The notes beneath the pieces were generated by a model, which was not told the origin of the DNA, searched no databases, and saw only the letters and a list, made by a program, of their open reading frames with translations. This document shows, piece after piece, positions 1 to 5,827 of a DNA stretch of 13,249 bases. The DNA comes from DATKMS01 sp041497995. Lineage in GTDB: Bacteria > Desulfobacterota > Binatia > HRBIN30. The DNA is taken from the NCBI GenBank assembly GCA_041497995.1, contig JBGQHM010000177.1, positions 1-13,249 on the forward strand, in the 5' to 3' direction. Both the position numbers and the translations under genes were made by a program. Numbering within the stretch: the stretch's first letter is position 1; each line of letters starts with the position of its first letter.

Positions 1-526
1 GCAGGTTCAGCTCGATGTGCAATGACGCTGCTATGATGTCCAGTTCGCGCCGGAGGCCAGCGTGGTCGAAGCCGTCGGGAGCGTTCATGGCGATACGCAT
101 GCTGTAGATCGGCGTGCCGCTCTCCGGCTCCGGGCGGGACGCTGTCGACATCTGCGTGATGCTGATGTTGTGGGTGGCAAGACAGCGCGCCACCTTCGCG
201 ACGATGCCTGCCTTGTCGACGCCGGTGGCCTGCAGTTCGAAAACGCAGGCCCCGGCGACCCCGTAAGGGATCGGCTCACCCTCTAGAGGGCGGAAGAATA
301 CGGTCAAACGCTTCTCCCACTCGACGCGCTTGCAGGCCGCCGACAAGTGCGGCTCGACGCCTTCGCCCTCTCCGGTCAACAGGAGCAGGACCGCGAATTC
401 GCTGCCGAGGATCGTCATGCTGGAGTCTTCGAGGTTGCAATCGCACTCGTAGATTAGCTCGGCGAGATCGGCGACGATCCCCGGACGGTCCCGCCCGATA
501 GCGGACAGTGCAAACCAGCGCTTCAT
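1..526 (-). CDS. ACT-domain regulatory protein, GcvR-like (3' end cut by window)
   Basis: The frame is open from an ATG at 526-524 to the window edge, giving 175 residues with no stop. Two ACT-like halves are visible. The first (about residues 1-75) starts MKRWFALSAIGRDRPGIVAD and is followed by an ELI helix and a hydrophobic strand (residues 40-50). The second (about 95-172) has the equivalent VDKAGIVAKVARCLATHNI. This tandem arrangement matches the glycine cleavage regulator GcvR family of small cytosolic ACT proteins, which in E. coli modulate GcvA. Many relatives are annotated only as ACT-domain proteins, so the regulatory partner is unknown. The normal length is about 170-180 aa, so only the last few residues are probably missing. 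There is no strong Shine-Dalgarno sequence. A promoter-like pair lies 13-41 bp upstream of the ATG. The gene is on the same strand as folK but 337 bp away, so it is probably transcribed separately. Confidence 0.8.
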   Translation of the reverse strand, partial: MKRWFALSAIGRDRPGIVADLAELIYECDCNLEDSSMTILGSEFAVLLLLTGEGEGVEPHLSAACKRVEWEKRLTVFFRPLEGEPIPYGVAGACVFELQATGVDKAGIVAKVARCLATHNISITQMSTASRPEPESGTPIYSMRIAMNAPDGFDHAGLRRELDIIAASLHIELNL

Positions 527-538
527 GCGACCTGGGTG

Positions 539-567
539 ATCCTATGGCGTGTGCAGATGGTCGTCAA
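539..567 (-). promoter_or_regulatory. Sigma-70-like promoter of the GcvR-like gene
   Basis: Reading the minus strand, TTGACG (567-562, 5/6 to the -35 consensus) is followed after exactly 17 bp by TAGGAT (544-539, 4/6 to the -10 consensus). Only 12 bp separate the -10 box from the ATG, which would place transcription start within a few bases of the start codon and make the mRNA nearly leaderless. This agrees with the absence of a clear ribosome-binding site. It rests on consensus matching alone. Confidence 0.35.
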
Positions 568-628
568 CCGCGATGGGGACGCGCACGGACGACCAGACCA
601 AACGCGAGAACGTTGGGAGTGCCGATCC

Positions 629-724
629 TTATGGCAGAACGGGCACGGAGACGAGGACCGTTAGCAGCACGAGCAGTGCAAAGATGAGCGGAAGTGGTGC
701 CGACCAAGTGCCTCTCGCTTGCAT
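629..724 (-). CDS. Possible 31-aa single-span membrane peptide
   Basis: An ATG at 724-722 opens a 31-codon frame ending in TAA at 631-629. The N-terminus MQARGTWSAP is short and carries one positive charge. It is followed by an uninterrupted hydrophobic stretch, LPLIFALLVLLTVLVSVPVL, long enough for one transmembrane helix. It lies between folK and the GcvR-like gene on the same strand. Against it being real: there is no Shine-Dalgarno sequence, and a short hydrophobic run can arise by chance in GC-rich DNA. No function is proposed. Confidence 0.22.
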   Translation of the reverse strand: MQARGTWSAPLPLIFALLVLLTVLVSVPVLP

Positions 725-844
725 GAACGGTTGCTACAGCAGAATGCATACCTTCACCAGGGTCCCTGCCCTGGCGAGAGCGACGCGCGGCTTCTAGAGG
801 CTGTCAGCGCCAATAGCATGTCGATCGTTGGTACCCCGTTGCGG

Positions 845-860
845 CGCCGCCATGGCGGCG
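845..860 (-). terminator. Perfect palindrome after folK, possible terminator hairpin
   Basis: CGCCGCCATGGCGGCG is a perfect 16-bp palindrome lying 3 bp beyond the folK stop. In folK mRNA it would form a stem of at least 6 GC pairs around a CATG loop. No U-tract follows, so it is not a canonical intrinsic terminator. It may still stabilise the 3' end or act as a protein-binding dyad. Confidence 0.35.
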
Positions 861-863
861 TGT

Positions 864-1358
864 CTACGCTCGCAGCAGATGAATCTTCTTATTGTCTTTT
901 ATGCCGGCGAGTAGCTCCGATACCGAAAGGGTGAGCTTTGGGTGAACGAGCTGTGGCGCCAGCTCGGAAAGCGGTGCGAGGACGAAGCGCCGGTTCTGGA
1001 TCTCGGGGTGCGGCACTTTCAGGGTACGCTTGTTGATGATCTCGCTGTTGAAGAAAAGGATGTCGAGGTCGATGATACGCGATCCCCAACGTTTGCCACG
1101 GACGCGCTTCCGTCCCATGGTGGTCTCGATGGCTTTGAGGCGCTTCAGCAGGTCGTCGGCCGACGACTCGGTTTCAATCTCGATGACCGCATTGACGAAC
1201 CACGTCTTCGCATCGCCGAGGGGCTCGCTTTCGTACAGGGAGGACTGCTTGACGATACGGGTGCCGGGCAGCTTCTGAATCCGCTCGATCGCCTCCAGAT
1301 AGTTGGCTTTTCGATCGCCGAGATTCGAACCGATACCAATGAATGCCCGATGGGGCAT
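864..1358 (-). CDS. folK: 2-amino-4-hydroxy-6-hydroxymethyldihydropteridine pyrophosphokinase (HPPK)
   Basis: HPPK transfers pyrophosphate from ATP to 6-hydroxymethyl-7,8-dihydropterin, the step before dihydropteroate synthase in folate synthesis; it is a cytosolic enzyme. The 164-aa product (E. coli enzyme about 159) has the N-terminal FIGIGSNLGDR (residues 6-16), the pterin-side SSLYESEPLG (39-48), and the family signature RWGSRIIDLDILFF (90-103), in which D97 and D99 correspond to the two Mg-binding aspartates. VPHPEIQNRRFVLAPLSELA (115-134) is the conserved ATP/pterin loop and helix. I chose the ATG at 1358-1356 because family members start just before the FIGIGSN strand and a GGGGAGG lies about 12 nt upstream. 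An in-frame GTG at 1391 would add 11 residues and has weaker support. No folate genes are adjacent; dapL is divergent. Confidence 0.93.
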   Translation of the reverse strand: MPHRAFIGIGSNLGDRKANYLEAIERIQKLPGTRIVKQSSLYESEPLGDAKTWFVNAVIEIETESSADDLLKRLKAIETTMGRKRVRGKRWGSRIIDLDILFFNSEIINKRTLKVPHPEIQNRRFVLAPLSELAPQLVHPKLTLSVSELLAGIKDNKKIHLLRA

Positions 1359-1412
1359 ATCCGCGTTGAGCCTCCCCGCCCTTGCCGGCACTTATCCCGC
1401 AGGAGTTCTCCC

Positions 1413-1470
1413 GCTGGCGATGCCAGCCTACACCACAAACCCCGCATTCCCGTTGACGCCTTGCGGCGTC
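1413..1470. promoter_or_regulatory. Two short hairpins in the folK-dapL divergent region
   Basis: Two perfect 6-bp inverted repeats lie close together. One is GCTGGC-GAT-GCCAGC at 1413-1427. The other is GACGCC-TTGC-GGCGTC at 1455-1470. Both lie between the divergent starts of folK (1358) and dapL (1625), where both promoters must be. They could be operator sites or leader hairpins of the folK transcript. Six-bp GC repeats also occur by chance at this base composition. Confidence 0.25.
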
Positions 1471-1495
1471 TCGGGGCTACTCCTGTTCAGGTTCC

Positions 1496-1523
1496 TTTAC
1501 ATTGTCTGTTGAAATTTTACAAC
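1496..1523 (+). promoter_or_regulatory. Sigma-70-like promoter upstream of dapL
   Basis: TTTACA (1496-1501, 5/6 to -35) is followed after 16 bp by TACAAC (1518-1523, 4/6 to -10), within a locally AT-rich patch that stands out from the GC-rich surroundings. Transcription from here would give a leader of roughly 95 nt before the dapL ATG. This is consensus evidence only. Confidence 0.35.
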
Positions 1524-1624
1524 TTACCGCCTTTTGCGTGAGGAGACCGCTTGCCCGGATTGGGGTGCGATGCTACTGCCGAATCCATTTCCGTGACCTT
1601 CCGCGCCGAGGAAAGGGGAGCGAC

Positions 1625-2791
1625 ATGCGGACCGCTGATCGATTGAAGAAGATCCCGCCGTACCTGTTCGTGGAACTACGCAATAAGATTGCGAAAGCCC
1701 GCGCTGCAGGGGTTGACGTCATCAGCCTGGCCATCGGCGACCCGGTCGAGCCGACCCCCGCGCCCGTGATCGACGAGCTCGCCAGCACGGCACGCGATCC
1801 GGCGAATCATCGCTACCCGACGGATGAGGAAAAAGGCATGCTGCGCTTCCGTCAAGCAGTCGCGAAGTGGTACGCGGACCGCTACCAGGTGACTCTCGAC
1901 CCGGCGACCGAAGTCCTCGCGCTCATCGGTTCCAAGGAGGGCTGTCATCACTTTGTGCTTGCCCGGGTCAACCCGGGTGAAACGGTGCTCATGACCGACC
2001 CCGGGTATCCTGCCTACCGGGCCAGTATACTCATGGCTGGCGGCGAACCTGTGAACGTCCCCATTCGTGCGGAGAACGGCTACCTGCCGAAGCTGTCGGA
2101 CATTCCAACCGACGCGGCGCGTCGGGCCACCGCCATGTTCCTGAACTACCCGAACAACCCGACCGGCGCGACCGCCACACCTGCCTTCCTCCGCGAGTTA
2201 GTCGAGTTCGCCCGCCAGTACGACATCGCCATCTGCTACGACAACCCGTACATCGAAGTGGTCTTCGATGGAGAGAAGCCGCTGAGTTTCCTCTCGGTGC
2301 CAGGTGCCAAGGACGTTGGCGTCGAGCTCAACTCGCTTTCGAAGCCGTTCAACATGACCGGGTGGCGGCTGGGCATGGCGGTCGGCAACAAAGACCTGAT
2401 CGCGGCGATCTCGCAGGTGAAGGAGAACACCGACTCCGGCGTGTTCAACGCGATCCAGTTTGCTGGCATTACCGCCTTGGCGCGCTGCGGCGAGAACATC
2501 GGTCAGATGTTGGGCATCTACGCAAAGCGCCGGCAGCTGGTGCTGCAGACGCTCGGAGATGTCGGCATCGGCTTCCAGCCCAACCGCGGGACCTTCTACC
2601 TCTGGGTGCCCACGCCCAAGGGCATGTCCAGCATCGACTTCGCCACCCTCCTATTCGAGAAGGCGCACATCGTCGTGGCAGCAGGGACAGCTTATGGCCA
2701 GTATGGTGAAGGCTTTGTGCGCTTCTCGCTCACGGTAACCGACGACCGGCTGCGTGAGGCGATGGACCGCCTGCGCAAAGCCATGCGCTGA
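1625..2791 (+). CDS. dapL: LL-diaminopimelate aminotransferase (fold-type I PLP aminotransferase)
   Basis: The 388-aa product is a class I/II aminotransferase. Visible are NYPNNPTGA (174-182), D206 and Y209 in CYDNPY for the PLP ring, the Schiff-base lysine K240 in LNSLSKPFNMTGWRLG (235-250), and R366 in GFVRFSLT for the substrate carboxylate. The SLSKxxNMTGWR block, the following TDSGVFNAIQ (269-278) and the length (usually 385-410) fit the DapL type, which makes LL-diaminopimelate directly from tetrahydrodipicolinate for lysine and peptidoglycan. A broader aspartate/alanine-type aminotransferase cannot be excluded from sequence reading alone. The ATG at 1625 was chosen because GGGGAG lies 6 nt upstream and MRTADRLKKIPPYLFVEL is the usual N-terminus. 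The frame is open further upstream to 1502, but that part looks non-coding. It is divergent from folK, and the next plus-strand gene is 186 bp away. Confidence 0.8.
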   Translation: MRTADRLKKIPPYLFVELRNKIAKARAAGVDVISLAIGDPVEPTPAPVIDELASTARDPANHRYPTDEEKGMLRFRQAVAKWYADRYQVTLDPATEVLALIGSKEGCHHFVLARVNPGETVLMTDPGYPAYRASILMAGGEPVNVPIRAENGYLPKLSDIPTDAARRATAMFLNYPNNPTGATATPAFLRELVEFARQYDIAICYDNPYIEVVFDGEKPLSFLSVPGAKDVGVELNSLSKPFNMTGWRLGMAVGNKDLIAAISQVKENTDSGVFNAIQFAGITALARCGENIGQMLGIYAKRRQLVLQTLGDVGIGFQPNRGTFYLWVPTPKGMSSIDFATLLFEKAHIVVAAGTAYGQYGEGFVRFSLTVTDDRLREAMDRLRKAMR

Positions 2792-2832
2792 GCGGCTGCG
2801 GCCGATGCGAAAAATGACGGAGAGGGCAAGTC

Positions 2833-2867
2833 TGATGCGAACCCGTCTCTGGAGTGGACGGCGGCAT
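2833..2867 (+). repeat. Nested hairpin element upstream of sterol reductase, copy 1
   Basis: GATGC (2833-2837) pairs with GCATC (2863-2867), and inside it CCGTC (2842-2846) pairs with GACGG (2856-2860) around a 9-nt loop. The same nested structure occurs at 4573-4611, where the outer stem is 7 bp. It precedes the ribosome-binding site GAAGGG (2876-2881). It could be a small intergenic repeat element or a leader hairpin. Confidence 0.5.
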
Positions 2868-2887
2868 CTTATCAATGAAGGGCAACC

Positions 2888-2902
2888 CATGAATGCGTTG
2901 TA
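2888..2902 (+). CDS. Four-codon upstream ORF (MNAL) with good ribosome-binding site
   Basis: GAAGGG (2876-2881) lies 6 nt before an ATG at 2888, which opens ATG AAT GCG TTG followed by TAA. In the truncated second copy the equivalent RBS and ATG (4618-4623 and 4630) read straight into the sterol reductase frame. Here, the 72 bp that follow the ATG separate that start from the reductase. The mini-ORF is therefore either a relic of the former start or a tiny leader ORF ahead of the gene. Whether it is translated is unknown. Confidence 0.3.
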
Positions 2903-2977
2903 AGCCGAGCTGTTCCATGCAGTAATCCTGACCCGCCTGCATCGGTGCACGACAAGCAGCGCTGCTGGAACGCCGCC

Positions 2978-4321
2978 ATGTCGAAACCCTTGACCGCCGA
3001 GAAGCTCACCACTTGGGCCGCCGGCAGCGAGAGTCCCGTCGTCGAATTTGTTCGCACGACGCTGGGGCCGCTGTCCCTCATTCTCTCCACTCCACCCGCG
3101 GCGATCATCTTCTGGATCGTCTGCACCTTCGAGCCGTTCAACGGCTCACTCTCGCCGCTGCTCACCGTCGCCGGCTGGCGCTCCGTCGCCGCGCACTGGC
3201 CATGGCCAAGCACGAGCGCGGCCACAATCGTCCTTATCTTCGTCGTGCCCCAGGGAATCGTCCTCCAATGGCTCCCCGGGAAGATCTTCGAGGGCCCCAT
3301 CACACCCACCGGCAACCGCCCCCGCTACAAGCTCAATGGAGTCCGCGCCTGGCTTGTTACCCACGCCCTGTTCTTCGGCTGCTCCTCTGGCCTCCACCTC
3401 TTCAATGCCGGGATCGTCTGGGATCGTTTCGGCGAGATCCTCGCGACACTCGTCCTCTTCGCTTTGGTCTTCTGCCTCTTTCTCTATTTCAAGGGCCGCT
3501 ATTGGCCCAGTTCGGAGGATCGCAGCATCTCCGGAAATTTCATCTGGGACTACTACTGGGGCGTCGAGCTGCACCCCACGCTCTTTGGCGTCAACTTGAA
3601 GCAGCTCATCAACTGCCGCTTCAGCATGATGGGCTGGAGCTTGATCGTCTGCTCCTTCGCCGCCAAGCAGGCCGAGCTAGGCGGGCACCTCAGCAACTCG
3701 ATGCTGATCTCCGTCGCGATCACGGTCGTCTACCTGTTCAAGTTCTTCTGGTGGGAGAGCGGTTACTTCACCTCGCTCGACATCATGCACGACCGTTTCG
3801 GCTACTACATTTGCTGGGGAGTCATGGCTTGGGTCCCGGCAGTCTATGCGCTCACCGCGCAGTACCTGGTGCTGCGCCCGAATGACCTGCCTTGGCCGCT
3901 TGCCGCTGCCATCTTCGTACTCGGAATCGGTGCGATCTCCGTCAACTACGTTGCCGACGCCCAGCGCCAGCGGGTGCGGGCCACGAACGGCAACACAACC
4001 GTGTGGGGCCGCCCGCCCGATCTGATCCGCGCCCGCTACGCGACCGCCGACGGCACGCAGCACGAAAGCCTCCTCCTCACCTCCGGCTGGTGGGGCGTGG
4101 CGCGCCATTTCCACTACGTGCCTGAGATCACGCTCGCGCTCGCCTGGAGCTTGCCGGCCGGATGCACGCACTTCGTGCCCTACTTCTACGTCGTCTTCCT
4201 GACCATCCTGCTGACGGACCGCGCCACCCGTGACGATCGGCGCTGCCGCAAGAAGTATGGCGCGTACTGGGAGGAGTACTGCCGGCGCGTGCCCTGGAAG
4301 ATCATCCCCGGCGTCTATTGA
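2978..4321 (+). CDS. DHCR7: 7-dehydrocholesterol reductase family sterol reductase (ERG4/ERG24 family)
   Basis: Members of this membrane family reduce a sterol ring double bond (delta-7 in DHCR7) with NADPH, near the end of sterol synthesis. The 447-aa product (human DHCR7 is 475) is polytopic, with hydrophobic segments along its length. Conserved blocks in order are ITPTGNRPRYKLNGVRAWL (about 108-126), SGNFIWDYYWGVELHPTLFG (about 186-205), SFAAKQAEL, SGWWGVARHFHYVPE (369-383) and a C-terminus LLTDRATRDDRRCRKKYGAYW ending PWKIIPGVY. The last two blocks match DHCR7/DWF5 better than delta-14 or delta-24(28) reductases. The ATG at 2978 is chosen because both copies share it; GTG at 2945 would add 11 residues. 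It lies 186 bp after dapL. The first 82 codons are duplicated at 4648-4893. Sterol reductases are uncommon in bacteria, so transfer from eukaryotes or another bacterium is plausible but not shown here. Confidence 0.9.
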   Translation: MSKPLTAEKLTTWAAGSESPVVEFVRTTLGPLSLILSTPPAAIIFWIVCTFEPFNGSLSPLLTVAGWRSVAAHWPWPSTSAATIVLIFVVPQGIVLQWLPGKIFEGPITPTGNRPRYKLNGVRAWLVTHALFFGCSSGLHLFNAGIVWDRFGEILATLVLFALVFCLFLYFKGRYWPSSEDRSISGNFIWDYYWGVELHPTLFGVNLKQLINCRFSMMGWSLIVCSFAAKQAELGGHLSNSMLISVAITVVYLFKFFWWESGYFTSLDIMHDRFGYYICWGVMAWVPAVYALTAQYLVLRPNDLPWPLAAAIFVLGIGAISVNYVADAQRQRVRATNGNTTVWGRPPDLIRARYATADGTQHESLLLTSGWWGVARHFHYVPEITLALAWSLPAGCTHFVPYFYVVFLTILLTDRATRDDRRCRKKYGAYWEEYCRRVPWKIIPGVY

Positions 4322-4558
4322 GAGCGCACACCCGAGCGGCGTACCCAGGCGCGCCCTGTGGGGGGCCATTCTCCGGATATTCGCCCCGCCTCGCAGATGG
4401 AGAACCACCAAAACCGCGACCAGCGAATTTCGCGCAATTTTTTGCGCGGTGGCGTCGGCCGTTAGCGTTCTCTGGTGCAGCGACGTCGTGCCGAAGCGCC
4501 GCACACGCGCGGATTTCGACCCATTCTCCGGAGGATCCAAAGAATCGCGGACTGGGAA
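4322..4558. other. Gap between sterol reductase and its truncated copy
   Basis: About 240 bp with no recognisable gene. It holds one clear hairpin (4431-4448). The flanking sequence does not resemble the 3' part of the sterol reductase, so no remnant of a lost second gene body is visible here. Confidence 0.5.
4431..4448 (+). terminator. Hairpin downstream of the sterol reductase
   Basis: CGCGCAA-TTTT-TTGCGCG forms a perfect 7-bp stem with a TTTT loop, 110 bp after the DHCR7 stop. No U-tract follows the stem, so intrinsic termination would be weak. It may be a bidirectional dyad or chance. Confidence 0.28.
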
Positions 4559-4893
4559 ACGGAGAGCGCAGTCAGATGCGAACCCGTCTCTGGAGTGGAC
4601 GGCGGCATCTGGTCAGTGAAGGGCAACCCATGTGCTGGAACGCCGCCATGTCGGAACCCTTGACCGCCGAGAAGCTCACCACCTGGGCCGCCGGCAGCGA
4701 GAGCCCCGTCGTCGAATTCGTTCGCACGACGCTGGGGCCGCTGTTCCTCATTCTCTTCACTCCACCCGCGGCGATCATCTTCTGGATCGTCTGCACCTTC
4801 GAGCCGTTCAACGGCTCACTCTCGCCGCTGCTCACCGTCGCCGGCTGGCGCTCCGTCGCCACGCACTGGCCATGGCCGAGTTCGAGCGCCGCC
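4559..4893 (+). repeat. Segmental duplication, copy 2 (upstream DNA plus 5' end of the sterol reductase)
   Basis: This is the partner of 2817-3223. It lacks the 72-bp block of copy 1, so its RBS (GAAGGG, 4618-4623), ATG (4630) and coding frame are contiguous. It carries the nested hairpin with outer stem CAGATGC (4573-4579) and GCATCTG (4605-4611) and inner stem CCGTC (4584-4588) and GACGG (4598-4602). Similarity ends at about 4893, only 11 bp before the end of the convergent dioxygenase gene. Confidence 0.93.
4630..4893 (+). pseudogene. Truncated sterol reductase (DHCR7) 5' fragment
   Basis: Starting at ATG 4630 with a well-placed GAAGGG 6 nt upstream, the frame reads MCWNAAMSEPLTAEKLTTWA and continues as a near copy of the first 82 residues of the full gene. 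It then loses all similarity at about 4893 and runs into antisense dioxygenase sequence, so about 80% of the protein is missing. Differences from the intact copy include K3 to E, two S to F changes in the first membrane segment, A to T near residue 77, and four silent changes. The fragment keeps at most one complete membrane segment and no catalytic block, so it cannot be a working reductase. Its uninterrupted frame and 96% identity point to a recent event or to gene conversion. Confidence 0.85.
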
Positions 4894-4903
4894 GATATGG
4901 CGT

Positions 4904-5827
4904 CTAAACCGGCGCTTCGCCGGCGATGGTGGTGCGGTACATCTCGCGTCGGTAGCCGTCGTGGTCGTTGAACGCCTGATGCAAACAAAGGCGGTTGTCC
5001 CACATCGTCAACGTCTTGGGCGCCCAGCGCAGGCGACAGGTGAGGGCGGGTTGCGTGATGTGCTCGCCGAGAAAGCGCAGGAGCGGTTCCGCCTCCGCCT
5101 CGGTCATGCCGTCAATGCCCACCGCATAGGTCTGATCGCAGTAGAGCGCTCTCTCCCCCGTCACCGGGTGAGTCCGCACCAGCGGATGCGCGCTACCTTC
5201 CACCTTTCTCTTGATCTCTTCGTCGAGCTGCCTCGCGTGCCGCGATGCCGCCAGCCGGCCCAGCGGGCTGTCGTCGGGTTCCATCACCGATTGCGCCGCC
5301 CCCAGCACGTCACGCATCGACATGCGGACTTTGAGCGGGGCGATCATTGCCTTCATGGTGTCGCTCAAGAGCGCGTAGGCCAACGCCGAGTTGGCCCACA
5401 TCGTGTCACCGCCGAAGGGCGGAATGTCGACCCCGTACAACATACTGATCGCCGGCGGCCGGGCGAGAAAGGGCGAATCCGTATGCCAGCCCGAGCCGAA
5501 GATCATGGCCACGCGGGCGTCGGCTTCCTTGATCACGGGTTGGACGTTGACATGGCCTTCCACACCCTTGGTGTAAGCATCCTCGGCGAAGTCGCCGAAC
5601 CTCAGGCTGAACGCTTCCTGATCCGCGTGAGTGATGTCCTGGTCGCGAAAGTAGATCATCTTGTGCCGGAACAACGCGTGCCGGATCTCCGCGGACTGCG
5701 CATCCGTTAGATTGCTGATCTGCACCCCTAGAATTTCCGCGCCCATCGCCGCAGCCAGCGGTACGGCCCGAATGTGAGCGTAGTCCTTCGCCCGATTGTC
5801 AAACGTGCCCGCTGGATGAAGCTTCAC
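4904..5827 (-). CDS. TauD/TfdA-family 2-oxoglutarate/Fe(II) dioxygenase
   Basis: The 307-aa product belongs to the alpha-ketoglutarate-dependent dioxygenase family that includes taurine dioxygenase TauD and the 2,4-D enzyme TfdA. The iron ligands are visible as H115 and D117 in GWHTDSPF and H283 in NRLCLHQAFND. FGGDTMWAN (138-146) supplies the 2-oxoglutarate-binding Thr. R294 and R298 sit 11 and 15 residues after the distal His, the same spacing as TauD R266 (2-oxoglutarate) and R270 (sulfonate). The substrate cannot be read from sequence; taurine, an alkylsulfonate or sulfate ester, or an unrelated carboxylate are all possible. The start is GTG at 5827, overlapping the TGA of the upstream 65-aa gene as GTGA, with GGAG 7 nt upstream. 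This implies translational coupling. Its 3' end faces the truncated sterol reductase copy. Confidence 0.9.
   Translation of the reverse strand: MKLHPAGTFDNRAKDYAHIRAVPLAAAMGAEILGVQISNLTDAQSAEIRHALFRHKMIYFRDQDITHADQEAFSLRFGDFAEDAYTKGVEGHVNVQPVIKEADARVAMIFGSGWHTDSPFLARPPAISMLYGVDIPPFGGDTMWANSALAYALLSDTMKAMIAPLKVRMSMRDVLGAAQSVMEPDDSPLGRLAASRHARQLDEEIKRKVEGSAHPLVRTHPVTGERALYCDQTYAVGIDGMTEAEAEPLLRFLGEHITQPALTCRLRWAPKTLTMWDNRLCLHQAFNDHDGYRREMYRTTIAGEAPV

Larger units (their letters stand above)
527..863. other. 337-bp gap between folK and the GcvR-like gene
   Basis: No conserved gene was recognised here. The gap holds the promoter-like pair at 539-567, a possible 31-codon hydrophobic ORF on the minus strand (629-724), a 6-bp inverted repeat CCAGGG/CCCTGG at 757-762 and 769-774, and a perfect 16-bp palindrome at 845-860 directly after the folK stop. 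The longer plus-strand frame across 549-797 has no recognisable domain and no convincing ribosome-binding site. Confidence 0.5.
2817..3223 (+). repeat. Segmental duplication, copy 1 (upstream DNA plus 5' end of the sterol reductase)
   Basis: This segment matches 4559-4893. From 2963 to 3223 it aligns without gaps to 4633-4893 with 11 mismatches by eye, about 96% identity. From 2830 to 2890 it aligns to 4572-4632 with 4 mismatches. Copy 1 carries 72 extra bp (2891-2962) between these blocks. Similarity fades near 2817 upstream and stops at about 3223. Because the upstream non-coding DNA is shared, the duplication covered the gene's 5' region and not just a coding domain. Confidence 0.93.

Noticed and set aside
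942..1541. 199-codon plus-strand frame over folK
   Set aside because: It is antisense to folK, which carries the full HPPK signature. No family resemblance is visible in this frame.
3677..4540. 287-codon open frame on the minus strand
   Set aside because: It is antisense to the sterol reductase, has an Arg/Asp/Glu-rich composition with no recognisable domain, and mirrors the codon bias of the real gene.
4573..4632. attC integron recombination site upstream of the truncated sterol reductase
   Set aside because: A nested hairpin is present, but I cannot find the conserved RYYYAAC and GTTRRRY core boxes, and there is no integrase or cassette array in the window.
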